From assembly GCF_009707365.1 (NCBI RefSeq), contig NZ_CP046122.1:3844001-3908000 (forward strand): 64,000 nucleotides of DNA, in the 5' to 3' direction. This stretch comes from Microlunatus sp. Gsoil 973. Its GTDB lineage: Bacteria; Actinomycetota; Actinomycetes; Propionibacteriales; Propionibacteriaceae. Position numbers and translations under genes: made by a program. Position 1 is the first letter of the stretch. Every line of letters begins with the position of its first letter. Shown piece after piece: positions 9,500 through 17,220 of this stretch. The notes below the pieces were generated by a model. The model was not told the origin of the DNA and made no database searches. It saw nothing but the letters and a program-made list of their open reading frames with translations.

Positions 9500-9850
9500 T
9501 CAATGGATCGTCGAGCGCGCGACACCGAACAACTCCGCCACCTCACCGGTGCTGTACCGGCCTGACTCCAGCAACTCGATCAGATGCGCTTCCTGCCGGG
9601 CACTCAGCTTCGGCACCCTTCCGCGCAGGTGTCCTTTCGCCTTCGCGACCGATACCCTCAACGGCGCGCATCCGGATTAGATCGGCTTCGAACTCCTCGA
9701 CCATGGCCAATACGTTGAACAGCAACCGGCCGATCGCATCATTGGGTCATAGACCGAGCCACCAAGGCTCAGTCGGACTCCTGCTGCGGTCAACTCTTCG
9801 CCGATGACTCGAGCATCGGGTACCGACCGGGCGCGGGCGCGACCACCTCG
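9500..9850 (-). pseudogene. remnant of a serine recombinase (resolvase/invertase family)
   Basis: Three adjacent pieces in different minus-strand frames spell the second half of a Hin/Pin-type recombinase. They are PDARVIGEELTAAGVRLSLG with GGSVYDP (about 9734-9830), then RLLFNVLAMVEEFEADLIRM, then RVSVAKAKGHLRGRVPKLS with a C-terminal helix-turn-helix LLESGRYSTGEVAELFGVAR and a stop at 9500-9502. At least two frameshifts separate the pieces, and the catalytic serine region is missing. It is a dead gene and a scar of a former mobile element. Confidence in the family is high because every block matches the expected order. Confidence 0.85.
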
Positions 9851-9879
9851 GCCTGCGGTACTGGAATCATGAAGCTGCC

Positions 9880-11271
9880 ATGACTCCTGAACCGAACTTC
9901 GCCGACCTGAGGCCCGACACCGACGCGTCGATGCACGCGTACGAAAGGGATACGGAGCGTGATGACCCACCGCGACGTCCGCCCGAGCGTCCCCGCGCAC
10001 GCGGGCAGTCGTCGGTTGCCGATCTCGCCTTCGAGCCGCATCCCGAAGTCCGTATCGGTCTGATCGGCGCCGGAGGGCGGCAGGGCGGACTGGTTTCCAG
10101 CCTCGCCCCGGTGGCAGGCGCCCGAGTGGTGGCGGTCGCCGATCGGCTTGCCGAGCCGGCCACCGCGGTGTCCGACCTGCTGGTCCGCCAGGGCAAACCG
10201 GAGCCCCAGACCTACGACGGAGACGACGCCGTGGACCGGCTGCTCGCCCGTGCCGACATCGACCTGGTGCTGATCGCCACGCCGTGGCCGTCGCATGCTC
10301 CGCTCGCGATCCAAGCGATGCGGGCCGGCAGACACGTCGGCTTGGAAGTTCCGGCGGCTCTCACGATCGAGGAGTGCTGGGCACTGGTTGACACGTCGGA
10401 GCAGACCCGGCGCCACTGCGTGATGCTGGAGAACTGCTGTTACGGCCGCACCGAGTTGCTCGCGCTGCAGCTCGTACGGGCCGGTGCGCTTGGCGAGTTG
10501 CTGCACGCGGAGTGCTCCTACAACCATGACCTGCGGGGCATGTTGGTCAACGATCAACCGTGGCGGCGGCAGATGCACATCGAACATGATCGGAATCTGT
10601 ATCCGACCCACGGCCTCGGGCCGGTAGCTTCCTATTTCGGCATCAACCGTGGCGACCGGTTCACCCGGTTGGTCTCGATGGGCTCGCCCAGTGTCGGCCT
10701 TCAGAAGTGGCGGGATGCGAACGTGCCAGAGGGTGACCCGCGTCGCGACGAGGCCTATCGGTGTGCCGACATCAACACCTCGCTCCTGCAGACCGCCGCC
10801 GGGCGCAGCATCGTGCTGCAGCATCAGGTGATCGGCCCCCGGCCATACGACCGTCGCAATCAGGTGGTCGGAACCAACGGCATCTTCACCGACTACCCGC
10901 CGCGGATCTTCTTGGAAGACGATCCGGTGCTCGGAGGAATCCAGGGCGGTCAGGGCGCGAGCGACTCCGAGGAAGAGGAATACCGCGACATCGATGCCTA
11001 TCTGCCCGCCTTCGAGCACCCCTTATGGCGACAGGAGGGCGACAAGGCGATGGCCAGCGGCGGTCACGGAGGCATGGACTACCTCGTCCTGCTGCGATTG
11101 GTCCAGGCGATGCGCGCCGGAGCCGTTCCGGACATGGACGTCTACGACGCCGCCGCGTGGTCGGCCCCCGGTCCGCTGAGCGAGGAGTCGGTCGCCAACG
11201 GCAATGCACCGGTCGAGTTTCCCGATTTCACCCGCGGCGACTGGAAACGCAACCGCCCCGGCATTCCGTGA
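9880..11271 (+). CDS. Gfo/Idh/MocA-family oxidoreductase, GH109-like
   Basis: A 463-residue NAD(P)-dependent Rossmann protein with the dinucleotide loop IGLIGAGGRQGG and the family block EVPAALTIEECWALV. Segments typical of the GH109 alpha-N-acetylgalactosaminidase branch are present: LENCCYGRTE, LYPTHGLGPVASYFGINRGD, FTRLVSMGSP and MASGGHGGMDYLVLLRLVQA. GH109 enzymes cleave the glycosidic bond through transient oxidation by bound NAD. No Tat or Sec signal is evident; the first 40 residues are charged and may not be translated, and a second ATG lies at 9931. It could equally be a related sugar dehydrogenase. A perfect hairpin covers its stop codon. Confidence 0.82.
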   Translation: MTPEPNFADLRPDTDASMHAYERDTERDDPPRRPPERPRARGQSSVADLAFEPHPEVRIGLIGAGGRQGGLVSSLAPVAGARVVAVADRLAEPATAVSDLLVRQGKPEPQTYDGDDAVDRLLARADIDLVLIATPWPSHAPLAIQAMRAGRHVGLEVPAALTIEECWALVDTSEQTRRHCVMLENCCYGRTELLALQLVRAGALGELLHAECSYNHDLRGMLVNDQPWRRQMHIEHDRNLYPTHGLGPVASYFGINRGDRFTRLVSMGSPSVGLQKWRDANVPEGDPRRDEAYRCADINTSLLQTAAGRSIVLQHQVIGPRPYDRRNQVVGTNGIFTDYPPRIFLEDDPVLGGIQGGQGASDSEEEEYRDIDAYLPAFEHPLWRQEGDKAMASGGHGGMDYLVLLRLVQAMRAGAVPDMDVYDAAAWSAPGPLSEESVANGNAPVEFPDFTRGDWKRNRPGIP

Positions 11272-11287
11272 TCGGCGCAAGCCGATC
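11270..11287 (+). terminator. GCAA-loop hairpin over the stop codon of the GH109-like gene
   Basis: GATCGGC and GCCGATC form a perfect 7-bp stem closed by GCAA, a stable GNRA-type loop. There is no T-run after it, so it may act as an mRNA 3'-end stabiliser or a weak terminator and not as a classic intrinsic terminator. Confidence 0.4.
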
Positions 11288-11369
11288 CGCGAGTTCCCAC
11301 CCGCCTGACCTGTCTCGGCGTCGCCGAGAACGGTCGTGCAGCCCCGCGTACCGACCGGAGATGAGTTCT

Positions 11370-11520
11370 CCCTGCGAGGTGTTGCGCCGTCCATCGACCA
11401 GGTCATCACCCCGCCCAGCCCTCGGGCGTTGGCGTTCCGGCCCTGCGTTGCAATCTCGGCCGGGTCGTCGTAGGTCCAGAACGTGGTCCCGTCGAAGATC
11501 CATCCCCGACGACGCAACGG
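11370..11520 (-). pseudogene. fragment of a GH18 chitinase-like C-terminus
   Basis: The minus strand reads WIFDGTTFWTYDDPAEIA, then RNANARGLGGVMTWSMDG. This is the end of the GH18 barrel, where a Tyr-Asp-Asp strand is followed by a glycine-rich strand and a conserved Trp of the last beta strand. No catalytic DxxDxDxE motif lies upstream and the surrounding frame has no credible start, so only the tail survives. It sits between the GH109-like gene and the VOC gene; other pieces of the same gene may be present in 11530-11740 but are not recognisable. Confidence 0.65.
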
Positions 11521-11759
11521 TGGTTCAGGAGCCCGACTACGAAGCAGCATCGCGGATGCGGGACAGCACCCGCGCGATCCTCGTGCCTGCTGATACAACC
11601 CGACGAGGACCAACGCCGCCAGGTCGATCTCGCCGGCGTAGACCTCCTCCGCGTTGCTTACTGCTCGGCGAGTCTTGGACGCGGCCGGCTTGGGCCGCCT
11701 GACATCTTCGGCTCGACCAACGTCGTAAGGAGTAGAGCAAACTCTTGAAGGAGGAAACC

Positions 11760-12143
11760 GTGTTGAAGAAGGTCTTCTACACAAGCGTGCTGGTGAGCGA
11801 CCAGGACCGAGCGCTCGACTTCTACACCAACGTCGTTGGACTGGAGAAGCGGAACGAGAACCCGCCCACGACCCCGGGCGGCCCGCGGTTCCTGACGGTA
11901 GGCGTCACGGGTGAAGACTTCATGTTGGTTCTCTGGCCCGGGACACCGGGACAGGCCGAGCCGGTGATGGGTCGGCCGCCGGCATCGATCACCATCGAGA
12001 CCGACGACTGCCGCAAGGCCGTCGAGGAGTTGCAGTCGCGCGGCGTGAAGTCCGTCTCGGAGGTCCTGGAGTTCCCCTGGGGCTATGTGGCGCAGTTCGA
12101 GGATCCCGACGGCAACCGACTGCAGCTACGACAGGGACGCTGA
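11760..12143 (+). CDS. VOC-family (glyoxalase/bleomycin-resistance fold) protein
   Basis: A 127-residue single-module protein with two beta-alpha-beta-beta-beta units. The first begins FYTSVLVSDQDRALDFYTNVVGL, the second ASITIETDDCRKAVEELQSRGV, and it ends YVAQFEDPDGNRLQLRQ, in which Glu/Asp of the FEDPDGN block usually takes part in metal binding. The GTG start at 11760 is chosen because AAGGAGG lies at 11748-11754 with ideal spacing; the frame is open further upstream, but the ribosome site would then be inside the gene. Substrate unknown. Confidence 0.85.
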   Translation: MLKKVFYTSVLVSDQDRALDFYTNVVGLEKRNENPPTTPGGPRFLTVGVTGEDFMLVLWPGTPGQAEPVMGRPPASITIETDDCRKAVEELQSRGVKSVSEVLEFPWGYVAQFEDPDGNRLQLRQGR

Positions 12144-12377
12144 TTCCGATGTGGCCGCGTCATCGCCCGACGTGCCCGGGGTGCGGGCATCGAGGCCGGG
12201 TCCGTACCAGCGGGCAGCTCCGCGATCGTTACCCTCCCGACGCCGGCGTCGCGCTTGGGTCGCCAGCCCGGCTGCCTTGATGTGATCATCGGTGTAGCCG
12301 AGCGACCGCAGATGGTCGGTGAGCTCGGTCCACCACTGGGTGCATACCCGACTCCGTGGCTGTCGAGAGAGGATCAA
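12110..12377 (-). pseudogene. fragment resembling a DnaG/toprim-type plasmid mobilisation or primase protein
   Basis: One minus-strand frame reads WTELTDHLRSLGYTDDHIKA then AGLA, and the next frame continues GRVTIAELPAGTDPASM. The first is like the helix-rich entry segment and the second like the LPxGxDPA strand at the end of toprim domains in primase-like and relaxase-associated proteins of actinobacterial plasmids. The segment between them is missing, so this is a shortened, frameshifted scar. The family call is made from short motifs only. Confidence 0.4.
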
Positions 12378-13201
12378 GCTCCAACTGCGTCGACTGCGTG
12401 AAGCTGCTGCTCAGTCAGCACCGGCTTCGGGTACGGCAGCCGATCGCAGCCAAGAAGGGGTGAGATCTCCGAGGTTGCGGTCCACAAGGCGTCCAGCATG
12501 GTCTGCATCAGTTCAGATGTGGCCATGCTGGCCGGCAGCGCGCAGGCCAACGAGCACACCACGACTCCTGGGCCGGCCCAGACGGGCACACCAAGTGCCA
12601 GGTAGCGATCTGGATCAAACTTGACGCACATTCCGTGGGCAACAATCTCGTCGAGGTACTGGACCCATTGCGTTGGGGTCCAACCGGGTTCGACACCCGA
12701 GGCGGCCTCGATGAAGGTTGGCCACCTGTCACGGTTAGCAAACGCCACCAGGACCCGACCGGCGGCCGGGATCAGTACCGCCCCGGGATCCCATTCGTCC
12801 CGGGGTGATGTCACCTGATAGATGAGGCGCGACGGCTCGGCCCTGCCAATGCTCTGGAGGCCGTCGTTGACGAGAATCGCCGCCAGGACGCTGATCCGCG
12901 TGGCGCGGCTAGCTTTCTCGATCGCCGGTCTGACGACCGAGGGCAATGCGATGGCGGGGTCGAAACGGGCGGTCATCGCCGTCACTGATGGCCCGAGCCG
13001 GTACCGCCCATCCTGAGCGAGGAGATAACCCCGCTTGACCATCGTCTTCAGCAGGTTGTGGGTTGTCGATGGCCTCAGCCCCACACTGCGCGCCAGTGCA
13101 GTCACGCCGCTTTCTCCGTTCCGGGCGATCTCCTCAAGGAGATCGAACGCCCGGTGCAGCGACTGGACGTCGCCCGCACGAGGATCGGCGGCGCTAGACA
13201 T
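12374..13201 (-). CDS. IclR-family transcriptional regulator
   Basis: A 275-residue regulator with an N-terminal winged helix (SLHRAFDLLEEIARNGESG, then VTALARSVGLRPSTTHNLLK) and a C-terminal GAF-like effector domain (SVLAAILVNDGLQSIGRAE, PAAGRVLVAF, EIVAHGMCVKFD). The start at 13201 (MSSAADPR) fits the family length better than the in-frame codon at 13258. It is divergent from a PhyH-type dioxygenase gene. The AT-rich spacer between them holds two direct copies of ATCGTTCArTATTA, the likely operator, so it probably controls its neighbour and itself. Inducer unknown. Confidence 0.88.
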   Translation of the reverse strand: MSSAADPRAGDVQSLHRAFDLLEEIARNGESGVTALARSVGLRPSTTHNLLKTMVKRGYLLAQDGRYRLGPSVTAMTARFDPAIALPSVVRPAIEKASRATRISVLAAILVNDGLQSIGRAEPSRLIYQVTSPRDEWDPGAVLIPAAGRVLVAFANRDRWPTFIEAASGVEPGWTPTQWVQYLDEIVAHGMCVKFDPDRYLALGVPVWAGPGVVVCSLACALPASMATSELMQTMLDALWTATSEISPLLGCDRLPYPKPVLTEQQLHAVDAVGA

Positions 13202-13308
13202 GTGCCGAAGAGTAGCCGGACTCCCCAATGGCCGAGCGATCGTTCGCCGCCGGCTCAAGCATGATCACCTTCCGGACCCGCCATTGACATCCTCACAAAG
13301 GCGCAAAT

Positions 13309-13342
13309 ATCGTTCAATATTACTGATCATCGTTCAGTATTA
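13309..13342. promoter_or_regulatory. tandem 14-bp direct repeats, probable IclR operator
   Basis: ATCGTTCAATATTA at 13309-13322 and ATCGTTCAGTATTA at 13329-13342 differ at one base and are 20 bp apart, about two helical turns. They form an AT-rich island in the spacer between the divergent IclR and PhyH genes, which suits binding of a regulator on one face of the DNA. Confidence 0.6.
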
Positions 13343-13370
13343 ATGAATCTCGGATGAGGGGACGACACGG

Positions 13371-14219
13371 ATGCAGGTCTCAGCACTGGCTCACCGACTG
13401 ACCGAAGAGGACCGCGCGACCTTTGAGCGGCAGGGCTTCCTGCAGATCGAGGACGCGCTGACCGCTGATCACGTCAAGCTGCTCACCGAGGTGACCGATC
13501 GGATCCATGAGCGTTATGTCGCGGCCGGAAACCCCGACAACCAGGCGATGTTCGTACCCAACTTCATTCCCGAGGACAAGCTGTTCCTTGACCTGGTCGA
13601 CTATGAGCCGATTCTTCCGAAGATCTGGGGAATCCTCGGCTGGAACCTCTCGATCTACCACGCCCACATGATCGTCACTCCCCCATCAGGAGCCACGCAG
13701 TCCGACAAGACATTCGGCTGGCACCAAGACTCAGGTCGAGTGAACTTCGACATGCCGGCTCCTCACCCACGGCTCTCGGTCAAGGTCGCCTACTTCCTGT
13801 CCGACGTGTCGGAAGCGGGTCGAGGAAACTTCTGGGTAGTCCCCGGTAGCCACGTCAACGAGGAGGTAGCTGTTCCTGGCGGGAGTGGACAGCCCGAGGG
13901 CGCAGTGCCTGTCCTGGCCAAGCCTGGAACGGCGGTTCTCTTTGATCGTCGACTCTGGCATGCCGCCAGCCCCAACTGGTCCGACATCACCCGCAAGGTC
14001 CTCTTCTACGGATACGGCCACCGTTGGATCAAGCCCAAGGACGAGATGACCTTGTCTGATTTCTGGGCCGACAGTGACCCGATCCGCAAGCAACTCCTGG
14101 GCTACGGCACCGGTGCCAACGGCTTCTACAGTCCGACTCCCGAAGATGTGCCACTCCGAGCGTGGCTCGCTGAGCACAGCCCGGAGGACGTCGGCGAGGA
14201 GAAGCACGCCGAGAAGTAG
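13371..14219 (+). CDS. phytanoyl-CoA dioxygenase (PhyH)-family Fe(II)/2-oxoglutarate oxygenase
   Basis: A 282-residue protein with the metal-binding HxD in FGWHQDSG, the distal His in LFDRRLWHAASPNWSD, and the 2-oxoglutarate-binding Arg shortly after it (ITRKVLFYGYGHRW). FLSDVSEAGRGNFWVVPGSH is typical of the PhyH fold. Members hydroxylate small molecules such as phytanoyl-CoA, ectoine or halogenation substrates; which one is used here is not readable. It is divergent from the IclR regulator and probably its target. The C-terminal SPEDVGEEKHAEK is a charged tail. Confidence 0.87.
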   Translation: MQVSALAHRLTEEDRATFERQGFLQIEDALTADHVKLLTEVTDRIHERYVAAGNPDNQAMFVPNFIPEDKLFLDLVDYEPILPKIWGILGWNLSIYHAHMIVTPPSGATQSDKTFGWHQDSGRVNFDMPAPHPRLSVKVAYFLSDVSEAGRGNFWVVPGSHVNEEVAVPGGSGQPEGAVPVLAKPGTAVLFDRRLWHAASPNWSDITRKVLFYGYGHRWIKPKDEMTLSDFWADSDPIRKQLLGYGTGANGFYSPTPEDVPLRAWLAEHSPEDVGEEKHAEK

Positions 14220-14459
14220 CCACGCATCGAACCCATGTCCCTCGGCGGCCGCCGTCACATCGCCATCGCCGAAAGTCGATCGACCGTCCTCACCCCAACT
14301 GGCGACATTGCCTACGTCACGAGAGGTTCGCAGACCGACATGACCCGCCACCGCGAGCTGAGGCCCCGGCGCGGGCATGATCATCGGGCCGCGCCATCGA
14401 GCATCAGCCCGAGCGCGCCTAGGCTGCCCGCATCCGATCAATCACCAGGCATGGTTCGT

Positions 14460-14660
14460 GTGCGGGCTGGACCCGCGGTTGCTAGGTCCTTGGGTAGATC
14501 GCCAGCGACTTGCAGGCCAAGGATTTCCCGGTGCCCGTCAGCCTTGACACCGGTCGCGACCAGGGCGTGCACGCCGACTACTCGGCCGGCCTCGCCGACC
14601 TTGATCACCAACGTATCCGCGGCCCGGTGACCGTCGTCTACTTCAGACCGACACGCTCAC
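14460..14660 (-). pseudogene. IS256-family transposase fragment
   Basis: The minus strand reads ADTLVIKVGEAGRVVGVHAL, then VATGVKADGHREILGLQVAG, the segment around the first catalytic Asp strand of Mutator/IS256 transposases. No flanking transposase blocks are visible upstream or downstream and there is no start. It is a relic independent of the IS256-type sequences near 56-62 kb, from which it differs clearly. Confidence 0.75.
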
Positions 14661-14986
14661 CAGGAGCCGTACACCACTCTGAAGGACGCAAATCTAGGAA
14701 CTCGTCCATGCGCATGCGCCGTCATTGCCGGGCCGCCCAGACCGTTACGGACCCGCTCGGTGATGCCTATCGTCTCCATGCCACAAGCGATCAGGTCTCC
14801 GCACACGCCCCGCCGGCCAACCGCGGCCGATGGTCGGCCCTCCCCTATTCGGCCGGATCGTGGCCGCGTTGTGCTCGGCGTTCTTCCGGCGCCGTCGTCG
14901 CGACCTCCCTGGTCACTCCCGACCGCAAGGCCGCGCCATCGGGCTCACGTTCGCGGGCCGCCTGCCCACTCCACGTCGGTTCGGCG
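14661..14986. other. no recognisable gene
   Basis: About 330 bp between the IS256 relic and the ArsR gene. Open frames here lack ribosome sites and family-like sequence on both strands. I see nothing I can support. Confidence 0.5.
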
Positions 14987-15298
14987 TTAGCGAGGCAGGA
15001 TCGCGTCCAGGAGACCAGGGAATGCTGTGTTGAGTTCGTCCTCTTGGAGAGTGTTGAGGGCTTGGGTTCCTTGGCGGTGCGTGACGATCACTCCCGCCTC
15101 GCGCAGGGTTTTGAAGTGGTGGCTGAGGGTGTTCTTGGCGACCGTCACGTCGAAGGTGCCGCAGGCGATCGGCACGTCAGAGGCACGTAGCTGGCGCACC
15201 AGCTCAAGTCGCACTGGATCAGAGAGTGCTCGCAGCACCGTAGCGACGTCGAGAGTGCTCCGGGTGGTTGTCGTTCGCGTCGCAGTCTTGCTCGCCAT
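14987..15298 (-). CDS. ArsR-family winged-helix repressor
   Basis: A 103-residue repressor. The motif VLRALSDPVRLELVRQLR, followed by the recognition helix KNTLSHHFKTLREAGVIVTH, is standard for ArsR/SmtB proteins. No Cys-based metal site (CxC) is seen in the recognition helix, so it probably senses an organic ligand and not arsenite. The ATG at 15298 has GGAGGG a few bases upstream; the frame is open further upstream, but that stretch overlaps the divergent promoter. It is divergent from an MFS exporter, and the spacer contains two copies of GTTCCAT-N5-TCGAAC. Confidence 0.88.
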   Translation of the reverse strand: MASKTATRTTTTRSTLDVATVLRALSDPVRLELVRQLRASDVPIACGTFDVTVAKNTLSHHFKTLREAGVIVTHRQGTQALNTLQEDELNTAFPGLLDAILPR

Positions 15299-15330
15299 GT
15301 CCTGGCCCTCCTTACCGCCAGCATAGCCTT

Positions 15331-15381
15331 GTTCCATATGCCTCGAACAATGCCATATCGTTAGTTCCATGACTGTCGAAC
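15331..15381. promoter_or_regulatory. twin operators GTTCCAT-N5-TCGAAC between arsR-type repressor and exporter
   Basis: GTTCCATATGCCTCGAAC at 15331-15348 and GTTCCATGACTGTCGAAC at 15364-15381 share GTTCCAT at the left and TCGAAC at the right, 33 bp apart. Each contains the inverted GTTC/GAAC pair; the first extends to TTGTTC/GAACAA. The second copy covers the ATG of the exporter gene (15369-15371), so a bound repressor would block both transcription and the start region. Confidence 0.65.
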
Positions 15382-16730
15382 ATAGACGTGGTGTTGTGAC
15401 GCTCGCCCTCATCGCGGCCTTCATGGTCTTCGTGGACGGCACGATCGTGAACCTTGCACTTGCCCAACTCGGTACGCACCTCGGGGCGTCGCGGTCGGAG
15501 CTGGAGTGGTCGGTCAACGCCTACACACTGTCCTTCGCCGCGGTCATGTTGGGGGCAGGCGCGATCACGGACATCCTCGGGGCCAAGCGAACCTTCGCGG
15601 CGGGATTGACCGTGTTCACCGCCTCCTCGGCGGTGTGCGCCGTCGCGGGGTCGATGCTTGTGCTCAATCTTGCGCGCCTGGTGCAAGGTGTCGGGTCCGC
15701 CCTGCTGCTTCCCAGCGCGTTGGTCCTCGCCACTGCGTCCGCCGCGGATGAGCAGGCCAGGCATCGCCTGGTCGGTCGGTGGGCTGCAGCGGGCGGCCTG
15801 GGGATGGCCGTAGGTCCGCTGCTGGGTGGAATGCTGGTCTCGGCCGTGGGGTGGAGGTCCGTGTTCACAGTCAACGTGGTGATCGGCATCCCCGCCCTGA
15901 TCTGGAGCCTGCATTCGATGCCACGCGTGCCCCGCCGTGATCGCCGCGTCGACGTCCCGGGAATGACCGTGGCGACCGTCCTCATCGGCAGTCTGGTGTT
16001 CGCATTGATCGAGGGACCAGTCCGGGGTTGGGCGAGTCCCGCCGTCCTGGCGGCGATCGGCTTGGCGCTCCTTGGTGGTGTCGTCTTTGCGGTGGTGGAG
16101 CGTTCGACACGTTCACCGGTACTTCCGCTCGGCCTGTATGCCGATCGCGTGTTCGCAACCACCGCAGCCCAAGGGGCGTTATTCAACTTCGCCTTCTACG
16201 GCCTGCTGTTCGCGATGGGCCTGATGCTCCAACAGGGTCGTGACCTGAGCGCATTTACCAGCGGCCTGCTGTTCCTGCCCCTCACGTGCTTGATCTCGGT
16301 TGGAACGCTCTGCGCCGCGCCCCTGGCCCAACGGTGGGGCCGCCGGACGGTCCTCGGCGTCGGCCAAGCGGCTCTTACCGTCACCCTCCTCGCTGTGGCG
16401 TGGGCGAGTACATCGACTTCCTTATGGCCCCTCATTCTTGTTCTGTGCCCGGCCGGGCTGTTCTCCGGAGTGCTCGTCTCGACGATGACCGCTCAGTCCA
16501 TCGCCGCGGTCGAACCAAGCCTCCACGGAGCTGCTTCCTCGGTGTTCAACACCTCGCGCCAGATCGGTTCTGCAATCGGCGTCGCAGCGGTCGGCCCCTT
16601 GCTTGGAACAACCCACGATCTTGGCCACGGGTTCATCGACTGCCTAAGCGTTAGCGCTGCCGCTATGGGGGTCGCCCTGGCCGTTACCGTGCTTGCACGC
16701 CGTGGTCAGACGGAATTGCAGGTCGCCTGA
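15369..16730 (+). CDS. MFS drug-efflux-type transporter (DHA2-like)
   Basis: A 453-residue membrane protein with about 14 hydrophobic segments. Motifs include the N-terminal FMVFVDGTIVNLALAQL, the second-helix WSVNAYTLSFAAVMLGAG, motif A-like GAITDILGAKRTFAAGL, motif C-like GLGMAVGPLLGGML and WRSVFTVNVVIGI. These are typical of proton-driven multidrug and antibiotic exporters in the EmrB/QacA group. It is divergent from the ArsR-type repressor with two shared operators, suggesting derepression by the exported compound. The substrate is unknown. Confidence 0.9.
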   Translation: MTVEHRRGVVTLALIAAFMVFVDGTIVNLALAQLGTHLGASRSELEWSVNAYTLSFAAVMLGAGAITDILGAKRTFAAGLTVFTASSAVCAVAGSMLVLNLARLVQGVGSALLLPSALVLATASAADEQARHRLVGRWAAAGGLGMAVGPLLGGMLVSAVGWRSVFTVNVVIGIPALIWSLHSMPRVPRRDRRVDVPGMTVATVLIGSLVFALIEGPVRGWASPAVLAAIGLALLGGVVFAVVERSTRSPVLPLGLYADRVFATTAAQGALFNFAFYGLLFAMGLMLQQGRDLSAFTSGLLFLPLTCLISVGTLCAAPLAQRWGRRTVLGVGQAALTVTLLAVAWASTSTSLWPLILVLCPAGLFSGVLVSTMTAQSIAAVEPSLHGAASSVFNTSRQIGSAIGVAAVGPLLGTTHDLGHGFIDCLSVSAAAMGVALAVTVLARRGQTELQVA

Positions 16731-17220
16731 TGCCGGCGTGGCTTGGTGGCCTGGGCCCGTGGAGCGCCCGGCGCTTGGCACCACGTGCACAAGAACACCG
16801 TTGACACCCGGCGCAGATGACATCTCGTCTGGGCCGCATCACCACCACAGCTACGGACCCGTCGGTTGCCGGGCCACGGCGTCCGGGATTTGTATCCAGA
16901 ACTCGGCAAACGTTATTCGTGGGTCAGAAGGGGACGTTCAGCTCGACTTCGCTGACTGGTCTGCACGACCATTTCTGGTCGCTAGATCAATGGGTACCAG
17001 TCCTAACCATCGTCTGCTCAGGATCATCCAAGCCGTCATGTCTGACGTCCGGCTTCAAGCCTGGTGAACCCTCGTACGATAGGCCGCGTCCCGGAGGCCG
17101 CATCCACCCTGGGCTACACCCATATCAGGAACAGATAATCCGACAGTTAGAAGGAAGGCCTAGCATCTCTCCCGGAAATCCGGGCGATCACTGCAAGTCC
17201 AGCGCGCGGTCGCCGAGTGA
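16731..17220. other. 490-bp intergenic stretch without a recognisable gene
   Basis: This lies between the MFS gene and the end of jetD, which converge here. A short perfect GC hairpin, CCCGG-AAAT-CCGGG at 17171-17184, lies just downstream of jetD and could contribute to termination on the minus strand. Nothing else is recognisable. Confidence 0.45.

Noticed and set aside
9790-11019. 409-codon minus-strand open frame opposite the GH109-like gene
   Set aside because: Shadow frame; the plus strand carries the conserved Rossmann and GH109 motifs.
14510-15190. Plus-strand open frame through 14.5-15.2 kb
   Set aside because: It is the reverse of an IS256 transposase relic followed by the reverse of the ArsR gene, not a gene of its own.
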